A stretch of 64,000 nucleotides of DNA from Atherix ibis (Eukaryota > Arthropoda > Insecta > Diptera > Athericidae), in contig OY282605.1 in the NCBI GenBank assembly GCA_958298945.1, positions 9,385,811 through 9,449,810 of the forward strand. Reading direction: 5' to 3'. The notes under the pieces are model-generated. The model was not told where the DNA came from. It did no database searches and saw only the letters and a list, made by a program, of their open reading frames with translations. The translations under genes and the position numbers were made by a program. Below are positions 11,036-22,480 of the stretch, in pieces; the stretch's first letter is position 1; every line of letters starts with the position of its first letter.

Positions 11036-11550
11036 TTTTATGAATTTTGGTTTTTAAATACTCCAAAGCTTAAAAATTGTCTGCATAAACAGAATATATT
11101 GCATAGCCTTACAAGGTAAAGTCCAACAACGGCAAATCGTACGATTTTGGAAGGCAATTTGCAACACCAAAACTCGAGTTTACGTATTTAAAAAAGTTTA
11201 CAGGGGAACTTTTTGCGGAATAAAGCTACGATTTGTGTGGCTTGTGGCACCGTTTTGTTGAAATCACATATAGTTGAGATAATAATTTTTCAGTTGAGAC
11301 CTCAGAAGTAACGGTAATGTTCTTTTCGTCTTCATTTTCAAAGAAATATGGGCCACCCAAACTTTCAGACCATTAAATGCAAACCACAATGGCTTCTCAA
11401 TAGTCACTTTAGAAGCTTCATATTCGGAAATTTGCATTATTGACACATTCACCGATCGAAAATTGAGCTATGGCAGAATCAACAATTTCTGAAAAATATT
11501 TACAATTTAAACGTATTGTTCGGTGATTAAATTCATTGGCTGACATATAT

Positions 11551-12070
11551 ATTTGACAGCTGTCAAATGACGGTGTTGCATTTTCCGAACCACAAAATGG
11601 ATGATGCGTTCTATTGAAAATAGGTAAAATTTGTAATTTGTATTTTTTTTTTAAAATCCATTTAATTGGGGCACATTGGTTGACATATGTATTTGACAGC
11701 TGTCAAATGACGGTGTTGCACTTTCAGAATTATAAAATGTATGATGCGTTCTATTGAAAATAGACAAAATTTGTAATTTGTAGTTTGTTTTTTTAAATCC
11801 ATTTAATTGGGGCATATTGACTGACATATATATTTGACAGCTGTCAAATGACGGTGTTGCATTTTCCGAACCACAAAATGGATGATGCGTTCTATTGAAA
11901 ATAGGTAAAATTTGTAATTTGTATTTTTTTTAAATCCATTTAATTGGGCCAAATTGACTGACAAATATATTTGACAGCTGTCAAATGACGGTGTTGCACT
12001 TTCAGAATTATAAAATGGATGATGCGTTCTATTGAGATTAGACAAAATTTGTAATTTGTAGTTTATTTTT
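11551..12070. repeat. Tandem array of four transposon-end units, ~140-bp period
   Basis: ATTTGACAGCTGTCAAAT occurs at 11551, 11691, 11832 and 11969 (steps 140, 141, 137). Each is followed by GACGGTGTTGCA, a stretch like 'TTCCGAACCACAAAATGGAT', GATGCGTTCTATTGA, and a T-rich spacer ending in CCATTTAATTGGG. The palindrome and the 'GAACCACAAAATGG' part are the 5' terminus of the DD41D family. Units 1 and 3 resemble each other more than units 2 and 4 do ('CCGAACCAC' against 'CAGAATTAT'), suggesting an earlier two-unit step. Confidence 0.9.
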
Positions 12071-13981
12071 TTAAATCCATTTGATATTGTCCATTAAAAA
12101 ATATCACAATTAAAAAAATTATTACTATAAACTGAAATGTTGTTTGTGTATAATTTTCCCTAATTTTTTGATCCTTCAAAATTTTAATAACATAAAAAAA
12201 ATGTTATTACGAAAATTTCTGGACACATAAAAAAGAATACTTTTTACTGAATAAGAACTCTTGGCGTAAATTCAAAGAAAATCCAATTCTCTGTGTTGAT
12301 CTTAAAATACTCTCGAAAAAAAGGGTAATTTTTATTTAGTGTGTTAAAATTTCTAAATAAATTTTTTAATTGATTTTAATTTTTTCTAATAATTTTTTTA
12401 TTTATTATCTTTTCTTTCCAGGTAAGTCTAAATTTTATTACGTGCACGTGTCCACCCACAAATTTTGGTTGCAAAAAAACTAAATATTTCATCAAGTTAT
12501 ATATCAATGAATTGTGCGTAAGTATTGTATAAAAATGCGTAATTTTCTTTCCTTAAAGAAAAAAGATCAAAATTATTCCGTAAACGCAAAATTAGAAAAG
12601 AAATAAATTTTCAAGGTAAACATTGTTTACATATGAAAAATACGATTTTTTTTTAAATTTTTATTCTTTTAATATTGCAAAACCAACCTTGTCTATTCGA
12701 ATTCGATAAAAAAAAAATCTACCCGCAAATAATTCATCGTTTTTTGTATATTCTAAATAGTAACTAAAAATAGAGATTTTTTGTTGTTGAGATTATAGCT
12801 TGTTATATATAAGTTAAGATGGGTGGTAATAATAAATATCGTAAATATTGAAGATTTTTTCACTTCTATTTTATGAGACTATAAATAAAAATCTTGGACT
12901 TTTCCTCTTTTCCCAAAAGAATTCTTTTTCCAAACTAGCTTATTGGTTTTTTGGTATTTATTAGGAATTTTTTATTTGAGAAATAATTTCAAATCTTCCT
13001 TTTTTTTTGTTCATTTTATCATAAACTATCTAATATGATGAGCCGTCGAGCTATAAGGTACGTTTGGAACTTATTTATTAAGTTTGGAAATCAATCTAAT
13101 ATTTAAAAAGTTTACATTTATAAGAGAATAATTAATTACGAATCGAAAAAATTTCTATCTAAATCAAAATCAGAAAATAATAATTTCTCTTAACTCGAAT
13201 GGGGGTTTTTTTTTAAAAGTATTTCTGGTCATATTTTTCTGGGTGGAAAAAATCTTTTTTGTATTTTCTTTAAAAAAATTAAACCCAAATTGTTTTTTTA
13301 AGATATCATATTTCACCTGATAAAAAAGGAAATCGAATCCACTAAAATTCATCGAAGACATTCCAATTTCATCTTCAAACGATTTTTACCCATTTAGGTG
13401 GAAAAAAATTAATTTTGTTGAGCCCCAATTTATTCGAAATGATGAATAAATCAGTCTGAAGTAAATCTAAATGGATTAAGGGGAAAAAATGTTTATTCCT
13501 CCATAAAAAAATCTAGAAAGTCGATGATCGAAAAAATGTGTTTTAGTTTCGAATTTCAATCAAATTAAAAACGATCTTCGGGAAAATAAAAAAGTGATCT
13601 TCGGGAACACTTTCTTTTACCGTCAGTTTGGGAGGGGAGGTGAGGGGGTAGGAAGCGGCGTCCATCATAAAATTTTTACGTATAGGAGATTTTCTAATTG
13701 GCCCTGTAAAAAAAATATATGCTAAAGACTATTTTTTGTAAAATTAATTTTCAAGAAAATCTACTAAGAAATACCATAAAAAACAAAAATCAATAATGTA
13801 TAAAAGTTGGGGAGCAATTTTGAATTGAATTGGAAATTTTAGATTTAGAAAAAAATATTCTATCTGATTTAAAGTGTTTAAAGAGATAAGTTAATAAAAT
13901 TTATTTGGTTTTTTTTATAGGTCAGAAAAGGGAAAGTTGATCTTTTTTACTAACGTTTCATAGCTAAGCAAATAGAAAATA
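12071..13981. other. Very A+T-rich spacer, no gene recognised
   Basis: Long A and T runs and short Lys/Phe-rich frames only. A G-rich patch 'GGGAGGGGAGGTGAGGGGG' near 13630 stands out but has no evident function. No transposon termini are seen until about 13982. Confidence 0.5.
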
Positions 13982-15661
13982 AAAAAATCCATTTTGTGGT
14001 TTGGAAAGTACAGTACTCTCATTTGACAGCTGTCAAACTAATATATTCTACTGGATGTATAATATTTGTTTAGTTTAGGGTTTGCCATTTTGCCAGATGT
14101 TAAAGTGTTAAAATTGTGAGAACTTTTTACAAAATTTGTAATTTTTTCGAAGTGATGTTTTACGTTTTAAGAGGAAGTTGTAGAGGCGCATTTCTCCATA
14201 ATTTCCTCTTAAAAACTCACAAGTGACTGGATTTATATGGTAATAAGTGAAATTTCCATAAAAGAGGCTCTAAAAACCCTCAAGTGACTATAGAGAAGTC
14301 ATTGTATCTGTAAAAAGTGACTGTTTAATGTACATTTTGTTCTGAAGGTTTCAGAAAAATGAAGAATGGGAGATCGTTACCGTCAAATCTGACTCTTTTA
14401 ATAATCGCCATTTTTTTTTGGACCTAAAATCAAAGACCGTAATCTACACCATATGTGACTTTAACAAAACAGACAATTTTTAATTAGATTTATTGCACCA
14501 AAAATAACGTGAACGCATAATTTGGAGATTTGGTGAAGTGAATTGACCTCAAAGATGGCGTTAAAATTTTAAAAACTTTTTACAAAATTTGTAATTTTTT
14601 TCGTAGTGACGTTTTGCGTTTTAAAAAGAAGGTGAAGAGTTGCATTTTGCCATAATTTCCTCTTAGAAACCCACAACTGACTGGATGGATGCGGCAATAA
14701 GCGAAATTTCCATAAGAAGGGCTCTAAAAACCCTCAAGTGACTATAGAGAAGTCATTGTATCCGTAAAAAGTTACTGTTTAATGTACATTTTGTTCTGAA
14801 GGTTTGAGGAAAATGAAGAATGGGAGATCGTTACCATCAAATCTGACTCTTTTAATAATCGCCATTTTTTTTTTTTTGGACCTAAAATCAAAGACCGTAA
14901 TCTAGACCACACGTGACTTTAACAAAACAGACAATTTTTCATTAGATTTATTGCACGAAAAATAACGTGGACGCATAATTTGGAGATTTGGTGAAGTGAA
15001 TTGACCTCAAAGATGACGTTAAAATTTTAAAAACTTTTTACAACATTGGTGATTTTTTCCGCAGTAACGTTTTACGTTTTAAGAGGAATTTGTGGAGATG
15101 CATTTTTCCATAATTTCCTCTTAAAAACCCACAAGTGACTGGATTTATATGGTAATAAGCGAAATTTCCATAAGAGGGGCTCTGAAAACCCTCAAGTGAC
15201 TATAGAGAAATTATTGTATCCGTAAAAAGTGACTATCTGATGTGCATTTCGCTCTGAAGGTTTGAGAAAAATGAAGAATGGGAGATCGTTACCGTCAAAT
15301 CTGACTCTCTTGATATTCATGGACGCATAATTTCGAGATTTACCGATGTGAATTGGCCTCAAAGATCATGCGTTTTATTACATGTTTACGTAGATAATCT
15401 TTAAATTTTAAAGTATTTAAAACCAAACATCCGTCATGTTATGAACGAACTATAGTCCGAAATGTGCGAAAATGCCATAAACAAATTATCTCAAAACGAT
15501 CAAATGGTGGCCTTTTAATTAAAATTATCTCAAAAGGATCAAGTGGTATGCATAAAATGGCAAGGTCCAATTAATATAGTGAAATAAAAATTTCATTGAA
15601 ATTATGAAATTTTAAGTATGTTTATTCAACGTTAGTTTACAAAGCATAAAGTGGATAATCC
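13982..15661 (+). mobile_element. DD41D (rosa-like) transposon with internally triplicated body
   Basis: The 5' terminus begins at about 13982 (AATCCATTTTGTGGTTTGG) with the palindrome TTTGACAGCTGTCAAA at 14022-14037. The 3' terminus ends 'AAAGTGGATAATCC' at 15661. Between them a segment is present three times: the word CAAGTGACTATAGAGA occurs at 14281, 14734 and 15193 (steps 453 and 459), each time in a broken 'ENPQVTIEK' transposase context. Stops follow in every copy. An intact family member would be about 1.3 kb; the triplication explains the length of about 1.7 kb. Confidence 0.85.
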
Positions 15662-17056
15662 TAATCCTTTAATAATATCCCAAAAAGAATCTCTTTTTTT
15701 TCATAACTATTTCGAAAGAATTGATTCTTTTTATAAATGCGGAAGAAAGCTCCAAAGTTCTAATAGATTATTGTATCTTTTGTAACTTGGCATAATCGAC
15801 ATGATCTCTTATGATCGGTACCGGTCTGAGTAGAATTTGGCATGATCAGCTATGATGGCATGATCTCTTCCGGTTTTGTAATAGATTTTCTACGGTCTGC
15901 TTAGGTTTAATGCAAATTAATTTTTGGCTTAGTCCGTATAAATATGAACTGATCGGTCTAATCGCATAATTCCAATTGGTTTGAGTCCAGAACAGTCTAG
16001 TCTGACTTAAGATCAAATCCAATCAGCCTTGTCTAATTTTCTATAACAAATTTATGATAAATTCTTTCAGTTAAATAATCCCAGAATTCTTAAAATAACA
16101 TTTTATAAACTCTAATAAAACTGAAATTATTTTTTGGTTTACAGTAAAATTTTCAAAAATTGGAGAAGGAAAGATTTTTTTTTAACTTTTTTTTTACATA
16201 TTTTTTCCATTTTTCCCAACAGCCCAGAAAAAATTATTTATTTTTAACATTCTTATCTGCACTAATACTAAAAAAGCCATAGTCAATTTTTTCATGTACT
16301 TTTAAAAAAAAATGGGAGCATATTTTTTGCTATTCCATTCGGTTCCAGTCGAATTCCTCATAAAATTCTGCTTTTAACAAAACATTTAACATCAATTAAT
16401 TAAGCTTCTCTTCATACAAACAGACAGACCGACACTCACCGTTTTTAAAATTTACATAATTTTGTTAAAGTTACTACCAAAAATCCCATCCACTTTTTTT
16501 TTGGTTTTTTTGCTCTTTTAAATTGTTTTTTTTTCAAGCAAAAAAGTCTACCCATAAAAGCACTGCGGTTTTTTAGATTCAAACAAACAAAATACATCAA
16601 TTAATTTTCAGTTTACATAATTGCAAGAAAATTATACAAGAAATTAGAGAAGAAACCCTGAAAGAGAAAAAAAAACAAAACTTTCTTGTAACCAAAATGG
16701 GATACTCTAAAGACAATCTTAAATTACAAAAATGATTCTTTTGAGGTCATTTAATCGGTTCAGCAACTGAATTAGTGACAATTTTTTTTAGGTAAAATCT
16801 GATGGCAAAAAATATACCAAAAAAAAAGATTTAAAAAATTTTTTTATAAACAAAAAACCAACGAGTATTTATTCCTGGTAGAAGTTTCACATTACAGAAT
16901 GGCCCTTTTTCGGTTCACGTTAATACAAATAAACTCGCACTGTTATCCTTTTTTCTAACCACAATAAAAAAAAAAGCAGTGAAGAAAAAATCAATCACTT
17001 TTGAAAAAAAAATTAAAATTTAACAAGAAAATTAAAAAGAAACGAAATGAAACCAA
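15662..17056. other. A+T-rich spacer, no gene recognised
   Basis: Between about 15780 and 16030 the words CATGATC, GATCGG and GGTCTGA recur irregularly (for example 'GGCATGATCAGCTATGATGG'), suggesting an old degenerate repeat. The rest is A/T-rich. No coding region is recognised. Confidence 0.45.
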
Positions 17057-17675
17057 CCCCAGAGGAGGAATGGAACAAAAACCCAGAGGAATCGAATAAA
17101 ACCCAAAGGAATGGAACAAAACCCCAGAGGAATGGAACAAAGCCCCAAAGGAATGGAACAAAACCCCAAAGGAATGGAACAAAACCCCAGAGGAATGGAA
17201 CAAAATACAGAGGAATGAGATAAAACCCCGAGGAATGGAACAAAACGCAGAGGAATGAGACAAAATCTAGAGGGAAGGAACAAAACTACCGAGGAATGGG
17301 ACAAAACCCCAGAGGAACGGGACAAAACCCAGAGGAATGGATCAAAACCTAAACGAATGGATCAAAACCTAAACGAATGGAACAAAACCTAAGAGGAATG
17401 GAACAAAACCCCAGAGGAATGAGATAAAACCCAGAGGAATGGAACAAAACCTCAGAGGAATGGAACAAAACCCCAGAGGAATGGGATAAAACTCAGAGGA
17501 ATGGCTCAAAACCTAAACGAATGGAACAAAACCTCAGAGGAATGAGACAAAATCCAGAGGAATGGAACAAAACGCCAGAGTAATGGAACAAAACCCAAAC
17601 GAATGTAACAAAACCCAGAGGAATGGAACAAAACCCCAGAGGAATGAGATAAAACCCCAGAGAAATGGAACAAAA
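17057..17675. repeat. Minisatellite, 20-21-bp unit, about 30 copies
   Basis: The unit is a C-run of 3-4 bases followed by AGAGGAATGGAACAAAA, with variants such as CTAAACGAATGG and GAATGAGACAAAA. Because most units are 21 bp, the minus strand is open in several frames at once and reads as a 7-residue repeat like 'GFCSIPL'. Openness in more than one frame, no flanking exons and no start context argue against a gene. The boundaries are sharp on both sides. Confidence 0.92.
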
Positions 17676-19311
17676 AAGAAAATTAATATCGATCATCACT
17701 TGGTGTGGTATTGCAAGTAATTTGTTCCTTCAATTGGAAACAAGCAATTATTCCAGTACGTTGCCGATTTGGTGGTTTTATGCTCAATATTGAAAAGGAC
17801 ATTGCCGGCAAGGACTCCTGTTGTATTCGTATTTGTTTCGATTGTGCAACCGTTTCTAGTACGTCAGATTAAAACATGTGGAATGGCATCGATTACAAAA
17901 TGGATTCTTTCTGTTTTTCTATAATTTTTAAACGTTTTTTTTTTGTTTTTGTTAATTGGATTTAAGCATTTTTTTTTAAATTATTTATTTTGGTTATCAG
18001 GTGTTACAATAACTAAGGCTGTATGCATGCATGAGACAGCAGCAGGTGAGGTAAATCCAATAGGTTGTCTGGTTGGAATTTTTTTTTTCTTATAAAACAC
18101 TTTCCGTTCCATTGTCAGTGCGACTAATCCGCCCATTTTATTAATTTTTATTATTTTTATGAAAATATTAATTCCTTTAATGTTTTTTGAGCTACTTAAA
18201 AGTATCTACCTTCAACCGTTGTTTCTGTATAGACAGAAACAGAATTTACGTGTATTGTCGAGGAAAAAATAGATTATAATGAAAAATCCTTTTTAAGGTC
18301 AGTAGAAAATCCATCCAAAAATAGAGAAAATTTTCGTATTTGTAAGAAATCCCAAATTCTTTGGCAACTCAGACGGACTATTCAGATTGCACGTGCTTTT
18401 TTCATAGCGATTATAAAAATGTTGATTGGCATGAACGCAGCTGTTCTCGATAAACAACCCCGCCCGCACAGGGTGAGAAGAATTTTATTTGCTCAAAAAA
18501 AGAAAATAAAAAAAAATATAAAAGAAAATATGGAAAAAATCATAAAATCATTTTGAATTTGTTTATTTTTATTAATATTTGTTTTTTTTTTTTTTTTTGA
18601 AGGCGATTTTTCAATTTGGATGGATACTCTCCGAATCAATAATCAATTCTGAACGATTCGAAGGCAAAAGCAAACATAAAACCGACGATTGATATTAAAT
18701 TTTTTTTCCTTAATGAACGGAAAATTTTATAATTGCATAATTTTTTTCTGATATATTTTCTTTCTTGTACAAAATAGTTGGTATTCCATCTCCAATGAAA
18801 ATTCCAATAATATTTTTCCAATTATTTTTAAAACAAAATTTTCTTCACCCTTTTTTTTCGTTTAAGATATTTGGTACATAAATTGCGTCTTAAAAATGAA
18901 ATAATTGCAATGATTTGCTTATTGATATTTATTTTGAAAGTTTAAAGATTTTAGAGAATTTGATAAAATTTTTGGCAAAAAAAAAAATTCATAATAAATG
19001 CAGAAGAAAAAGAATTTTTTCTTATTAAGATTAGTCGTTTCTGAAGTTTCTCCTTTTTCAACTTTTTCAATAATCGACATTTTATTTGTTAATTCAAAGA
19101 AAATGTAAATAATTGCAAATTTGGAAGGGGAAGGGAGGGGGGATTGAGTCTACCAAAAGAAACACCAAATTTTTTTCATTTTAGAAAATTTTATATTGTT
19201 TTTTTTCCATTGATTTCAATAGAAATTTTTTATATAAAAATAAAAAACGAATTTTTTTTATATAAAAATACTAATTTAAAAAAAAAAACCTTCTTTAGTC
19301 AGAAAATTTTA
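17676..19311. other. A+T-rich spacer, no gene recognised
   Basis: A moderately less A+T-rich patch follows the minisatellite (about 17700-17900); the rest is A/T-rich with poly-T runs near 18580. I recognise no coding sequence or element ends before the mariner relic at 19312. Confidence 0.45.
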
Positions 19312-20365
19312 TTGGGTTGTCCGGGAAGTAATTTCGTTTTTTTTAATAAAAATGAAAGACGATTTTCTTATAGTGAATTAATATTTTATTCAATTAAATA
19401 TTGTCCAGTCTGATCCAATACCCTTTGCGCCATCTTTCTGGCAGTAGCATGATTCCACGCTCATAAAATGTTTATTCTTTGCTGGCAAAAAACCGATACA
19501 AGTGATTTTTGATCTCCTCATTTGAATTAATAGAGACCGGAACAAATAATAATCGGAAGGTGCTAGGTCTGGAGAGTATGGTGAGTGTGGCAGTATATCC
19601 CATCCAAGCTCTAAAAGCTTTTGCCAAGTAGTCAAACTTGTATGTGGTTTCGCATTATCCTATTGGAACACAAAACCTTGCCTTTTTTCTTTAAGTGAAT
19701 CATTCAATTTGTCCAACTGATGACAGTACACATCAGAATTGATCGTTCTGTTGCTCGGTACAAGCTCAACATAAACGATTCCTTTGAAATCGTTTATTTT
19801 GAGCTTCTATCAAAAAAGCTTATGCTACCAAACAGATAGCATAACCTTTTTTTGATGAATATTGGCTTTCGAAGTGCTTTGAGCCGGTTCACCTTTTCTA
19901 CTCCAGACAACCCATTTCTTGTTCCCAGTGATAATACGCTTCAAAAATGGATCATTTTCTTGGCGTTTGCGAAGCAAATCACAAACGTCAATGCGACGGC
20001 ACAAATTTTTTTCCGTAAGAAGACTGGCCTTCCAGAACGTGGTGCATCTTCGAGATCAAAATTGCCGGATCGAAATTTTGCAAAACCAATTTTGGCACTG
20101 GCGCTCACTTAACACATCTTCTCCATATACATCGCATAATTTTTTTCTTGTTTGAACAGCATTTCAAAAAAATATGCCAAAAATTCTCTTTTTCACTTTC
20201 CATATTTAAAAGGGTATCAATCAAAAACTGCTGTGCAGAATCAATCGAATATCAGCTGTCAAAATACATATGATTATGCGGCTTAAGTGTGAAGTTGTTT
20301 GTGAAAAAAAAATACAATTAAGTCCTCTGTTGGGAAACAACGAAATTACTTTCCGGACAACCCAA
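19312..20365 (-). mobile_element. Degenerate mariner (DD34D-type) element with both TIRs
   Basis: The 25-bp terminal inverted repeats at 19312-19336 and 20341-20365 differ at one position and contain TTGGGTTGTCCGG and AAGTAATTTCG. Both are flanked by TA (19310-19311 and 20366-20367), the mariner target duplication. At 1054 bp it is shorter than the usual ~1.3 kb, so it has internal deletions. The preserved TIRs with a ruined transposase suggest the ends were mobilised in trans or that the copy is only moderately old. Confidence 0.9.
19400..20110 (-). pseudogene. Broken mariner transposase
   Basis: Minus-strand reading from about 20110 gives 'FRSGNFDLEDAPRSGRP', the DNA-binding linker region, out of frame with the sequence just before it. 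Then comes 'RQENDPFLKRIITGNKKW', where the usual TGDEKW motif has Asn for the first catalytic Asp. A stop stands directly before 'DNAKPHTSLTTWQKL', the second catalytic block. The third block, 'YSPDLAPSDYYLF', is intact, and the C-terminus is frameshifted. It cannot make an active enzyme. It differs clearly from the intact mariner at 45.8 kb, so they are different lineages. Confidence 0.88.
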
Positions 20366-21190
20366 TATAATAAAAATAAAAGTTTCCAATTAAATTTTCA
20401 ATGTGAAAGAATTTTTAACTTAATGTCAGAAAATTTCATAACAAAACAAATTATTTGCAGTTAATACATTTTTAAAGTGAACATTTTTTTTTTGTATGTA
20501 AAATTCTGATTAAATTAACTAATTTTGTTATCATTAACGAAAATATTGAAAAAAAAAGCACGTTCATATTTTACGATAAGACATTATTTTCATCGTAAAT
20601 ACGTTCGTTATTGGTTCAATTTTGTAATCGACTGTCAACGATATTCAGCACTACACTCACTTGAAGGATAATTCAGTCAGTCAGTCAGTCATTTAAATGG
20701 TCCATCATCATAAACTCTCAGCTGTTTTACCAGAAACTATAACTGTACTCTTTTAACACACTGCATTTCTTTAATAGTTTCTACTTTCTCTCAACAATAA
20801 AAAAAAAATGAAAGCTCTTTAAAAAATCTTTTCTCCAATTGTGCGAATGAAACGGAATAAAAATATGTCATTTAAGATAAATTCTCTCCTCTTGATCATT
20901 GTTGGGAGAAAATAATTTCTCTTCTCTGTAAATTTATGAGAAATTTATGTTTTATTTATGGTTGAAAAGCATTAAAATTTATGATCTTTTTCTTTCTGCC
21001 AATTATTTGATCTCCCTACCCCTTTCCCCTCCTACTCTTTTACCAAAACAAATTCCCATTTTTTTACATAAAGTACTTTTCTTTTTTTAATAACAATTTA
21101 TCTGAATTTTTCTAAAATTTATAATTAATTTTTTTTAAAATTTTTTTTATACGGAATTTTTAATTTTTAAAAAAAAGATGATAAATTTGA
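20366..21190. other. A+T-rich spacer with a short TCAG microsatellite
   Basis: A (TCAG)n run lies at 20673-20691. The rest shows A/T-rich sequence with no recognisable gene. Confidence 0.5.
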
Positions 21191-22480
21191 TAAAAAGAAA
21201 AGTGTGAACATTAATTTTTAGCACAGACTGTCATTTAGCTGAATGCTATTTGAGAAAGAGCGTGTGTGTTGGTTGCTTCGAGATTGCATCGGCATCTCTT
21301 TTATCATCGCATGGAAACGTATTTTAACGGATGACATTTTCGGGTTCTCTGTTTGTACTAAAACAATAGAACTGGATAGTGAGAGAGATAGATACAGAGA
21401 TACACTGAGAGTGAGAATCGCACTGAAAGAGTAAACATCGTCTTTTGCGCTGATAAACATTTTGAAAATAAAAAAAACTCATAATAAAATGTTTAAAAAA
21501 AATATCAAAATCAATCCTATTTATTTAATTGCTTAGTTTAAAAAAAAAAACTATTTTTAACTTATTTCCAAAAGTCGAAAATGAGAAAACCGGTTGAAAT
21601 GTTTTGATCGTAAATCGAGTTGAATTTCTCCACGTTGCTCTACGCTCGTGTTGAACGTAAAATTGACGCTCAATAGCTTGTTTTGAGAGATTTAAGAGAA
21701 TTTTTTATGGTGCGGACAAAGCGGTTTACTCTTATATTACGCTCTGATTTTAACGGTTCTCTTTTTCTTTTGTTCTTTTTTTTTATTCTGATCAGTTTTT
21801 TTTCTCTCATCATCTGAATTCAGATTTTAAATTCTCATTAGTCCACTGCTTTCTCTTCTTTTCCATCAATATTATCTATACTCGCTCTTTTTGAACAGTT
21901 CCGGACTGCTCAGACGGATTCTACCGCTAAATAATAGGGAAACGGTCTGCTGCTGCTGCTGCTGCTGCTGACTGTCCAAATTCTTGATATCGTATCCTAC
22001 TGTGCAGCAGTGTTGTAGCAGTAGTAGTAGCAGTAGTAGTAGTAGTAGTAGTAGTTGGTGGTGGTGTAATTATATTCTCCCTTTTGCCCGTTGCTACTGA
22101 CGTCCCCCTTGACTTTTCAAATGCTTTGTTGCTGACGCGTATTACCGAAGACGCTGATTTTACTGCTGCTGCTGCTGCTGCTGCTGCTCTCCTCTGCCCA
22201 CCAGTGACCGCTGGCGATTCCAAATACTCTGCATTTTGTCAGCCTGCTGCGTCGCGCTTTACTCTTTCAACTTTGTCGGGATGGTATTTTCGGTATGTTT
22301 TTATGCTCATTTGTGTGTGCGATTGTGTTATGTTGTTTTTGTTGCTCGAAAATCTCACATTGGATCTCAGAATAAAATACAATACATCGAAGGGAAAATG
22401 GCGTCGCGCATCGTGATGTTATGAAGACGACGCGTCTCTTGTGCTTTCTCTCAGCATAAAATTTTTTACATAGCATTTCT
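21191..22480. other. G+C-richer island with triplet runs; possible promoter or 5' exon
   Basis: Composition rises and several features typical of insect upstream regions appear: a GAGA-like stretch at about 21380-21430 (AGTGAGAGAGATAG, GAGAGTGAGAATCGC), and CTG and AGT/GGT triplet runs between 21944 and 22191. Open frames on both strands owe their length to the triplets (poly-Ala and poly-Thr readings), and no domain is visible. It may be regulatory DNA or a non-coding exon of a gene outside the window; no splice partner can be shown. Confidence 0.35.
21944..22191. repeat. Clustered CTG and AGT/GGT triplet runs
   Basis: (CTG)n at about 21948-21970, an AGT-rich run at about 22018-22055 passing into TGG, and a second (CTG)n at about 22162-22187. 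Three triplet tracts within 250 bp stand out against the A/T-rich background. Confidence 0.85.

Larger units (their letters stand above)
9774..11600 (-). mobile_element. Degenerate DD41D (rosa-like) transposon with internal tandem duplication
   Basis: The left end (from about 9774, 'ATAATCCATTTTGTGCTTCG') is the family's 3' terminus in inverted orientation. The 5' side reaches the palindrome-bearing terminus near 11551-11600, where it merges into a tandem array. On the minus strand, about 11410-11290 encodes 'SKVTIEKPLW' and 'FNGLKVWVAHIS', a broken version of the block 'QVTVEKPL...TVWCGFWSEGVI'. The 3' region is tandemly repeated with a unit of about 350 bp, and one unit carries a MITE. All catalytic blocks are interrupted. 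Confidence 0.72.

Noticed and set aside
16991..17699. Minus-strand open frames reading GFCSIPL repeats
   Set aside because: Several frames are open at once over a 20-21-bp minisatellite; no domain or splice context.
21927..22416. Poly-Ala/poly-Thr protein exons on either strand
   Set aside because: Length is created by CTG and AGT/GGT runs; overlapping frames are open on both strands and no domain or splice site is convincing.
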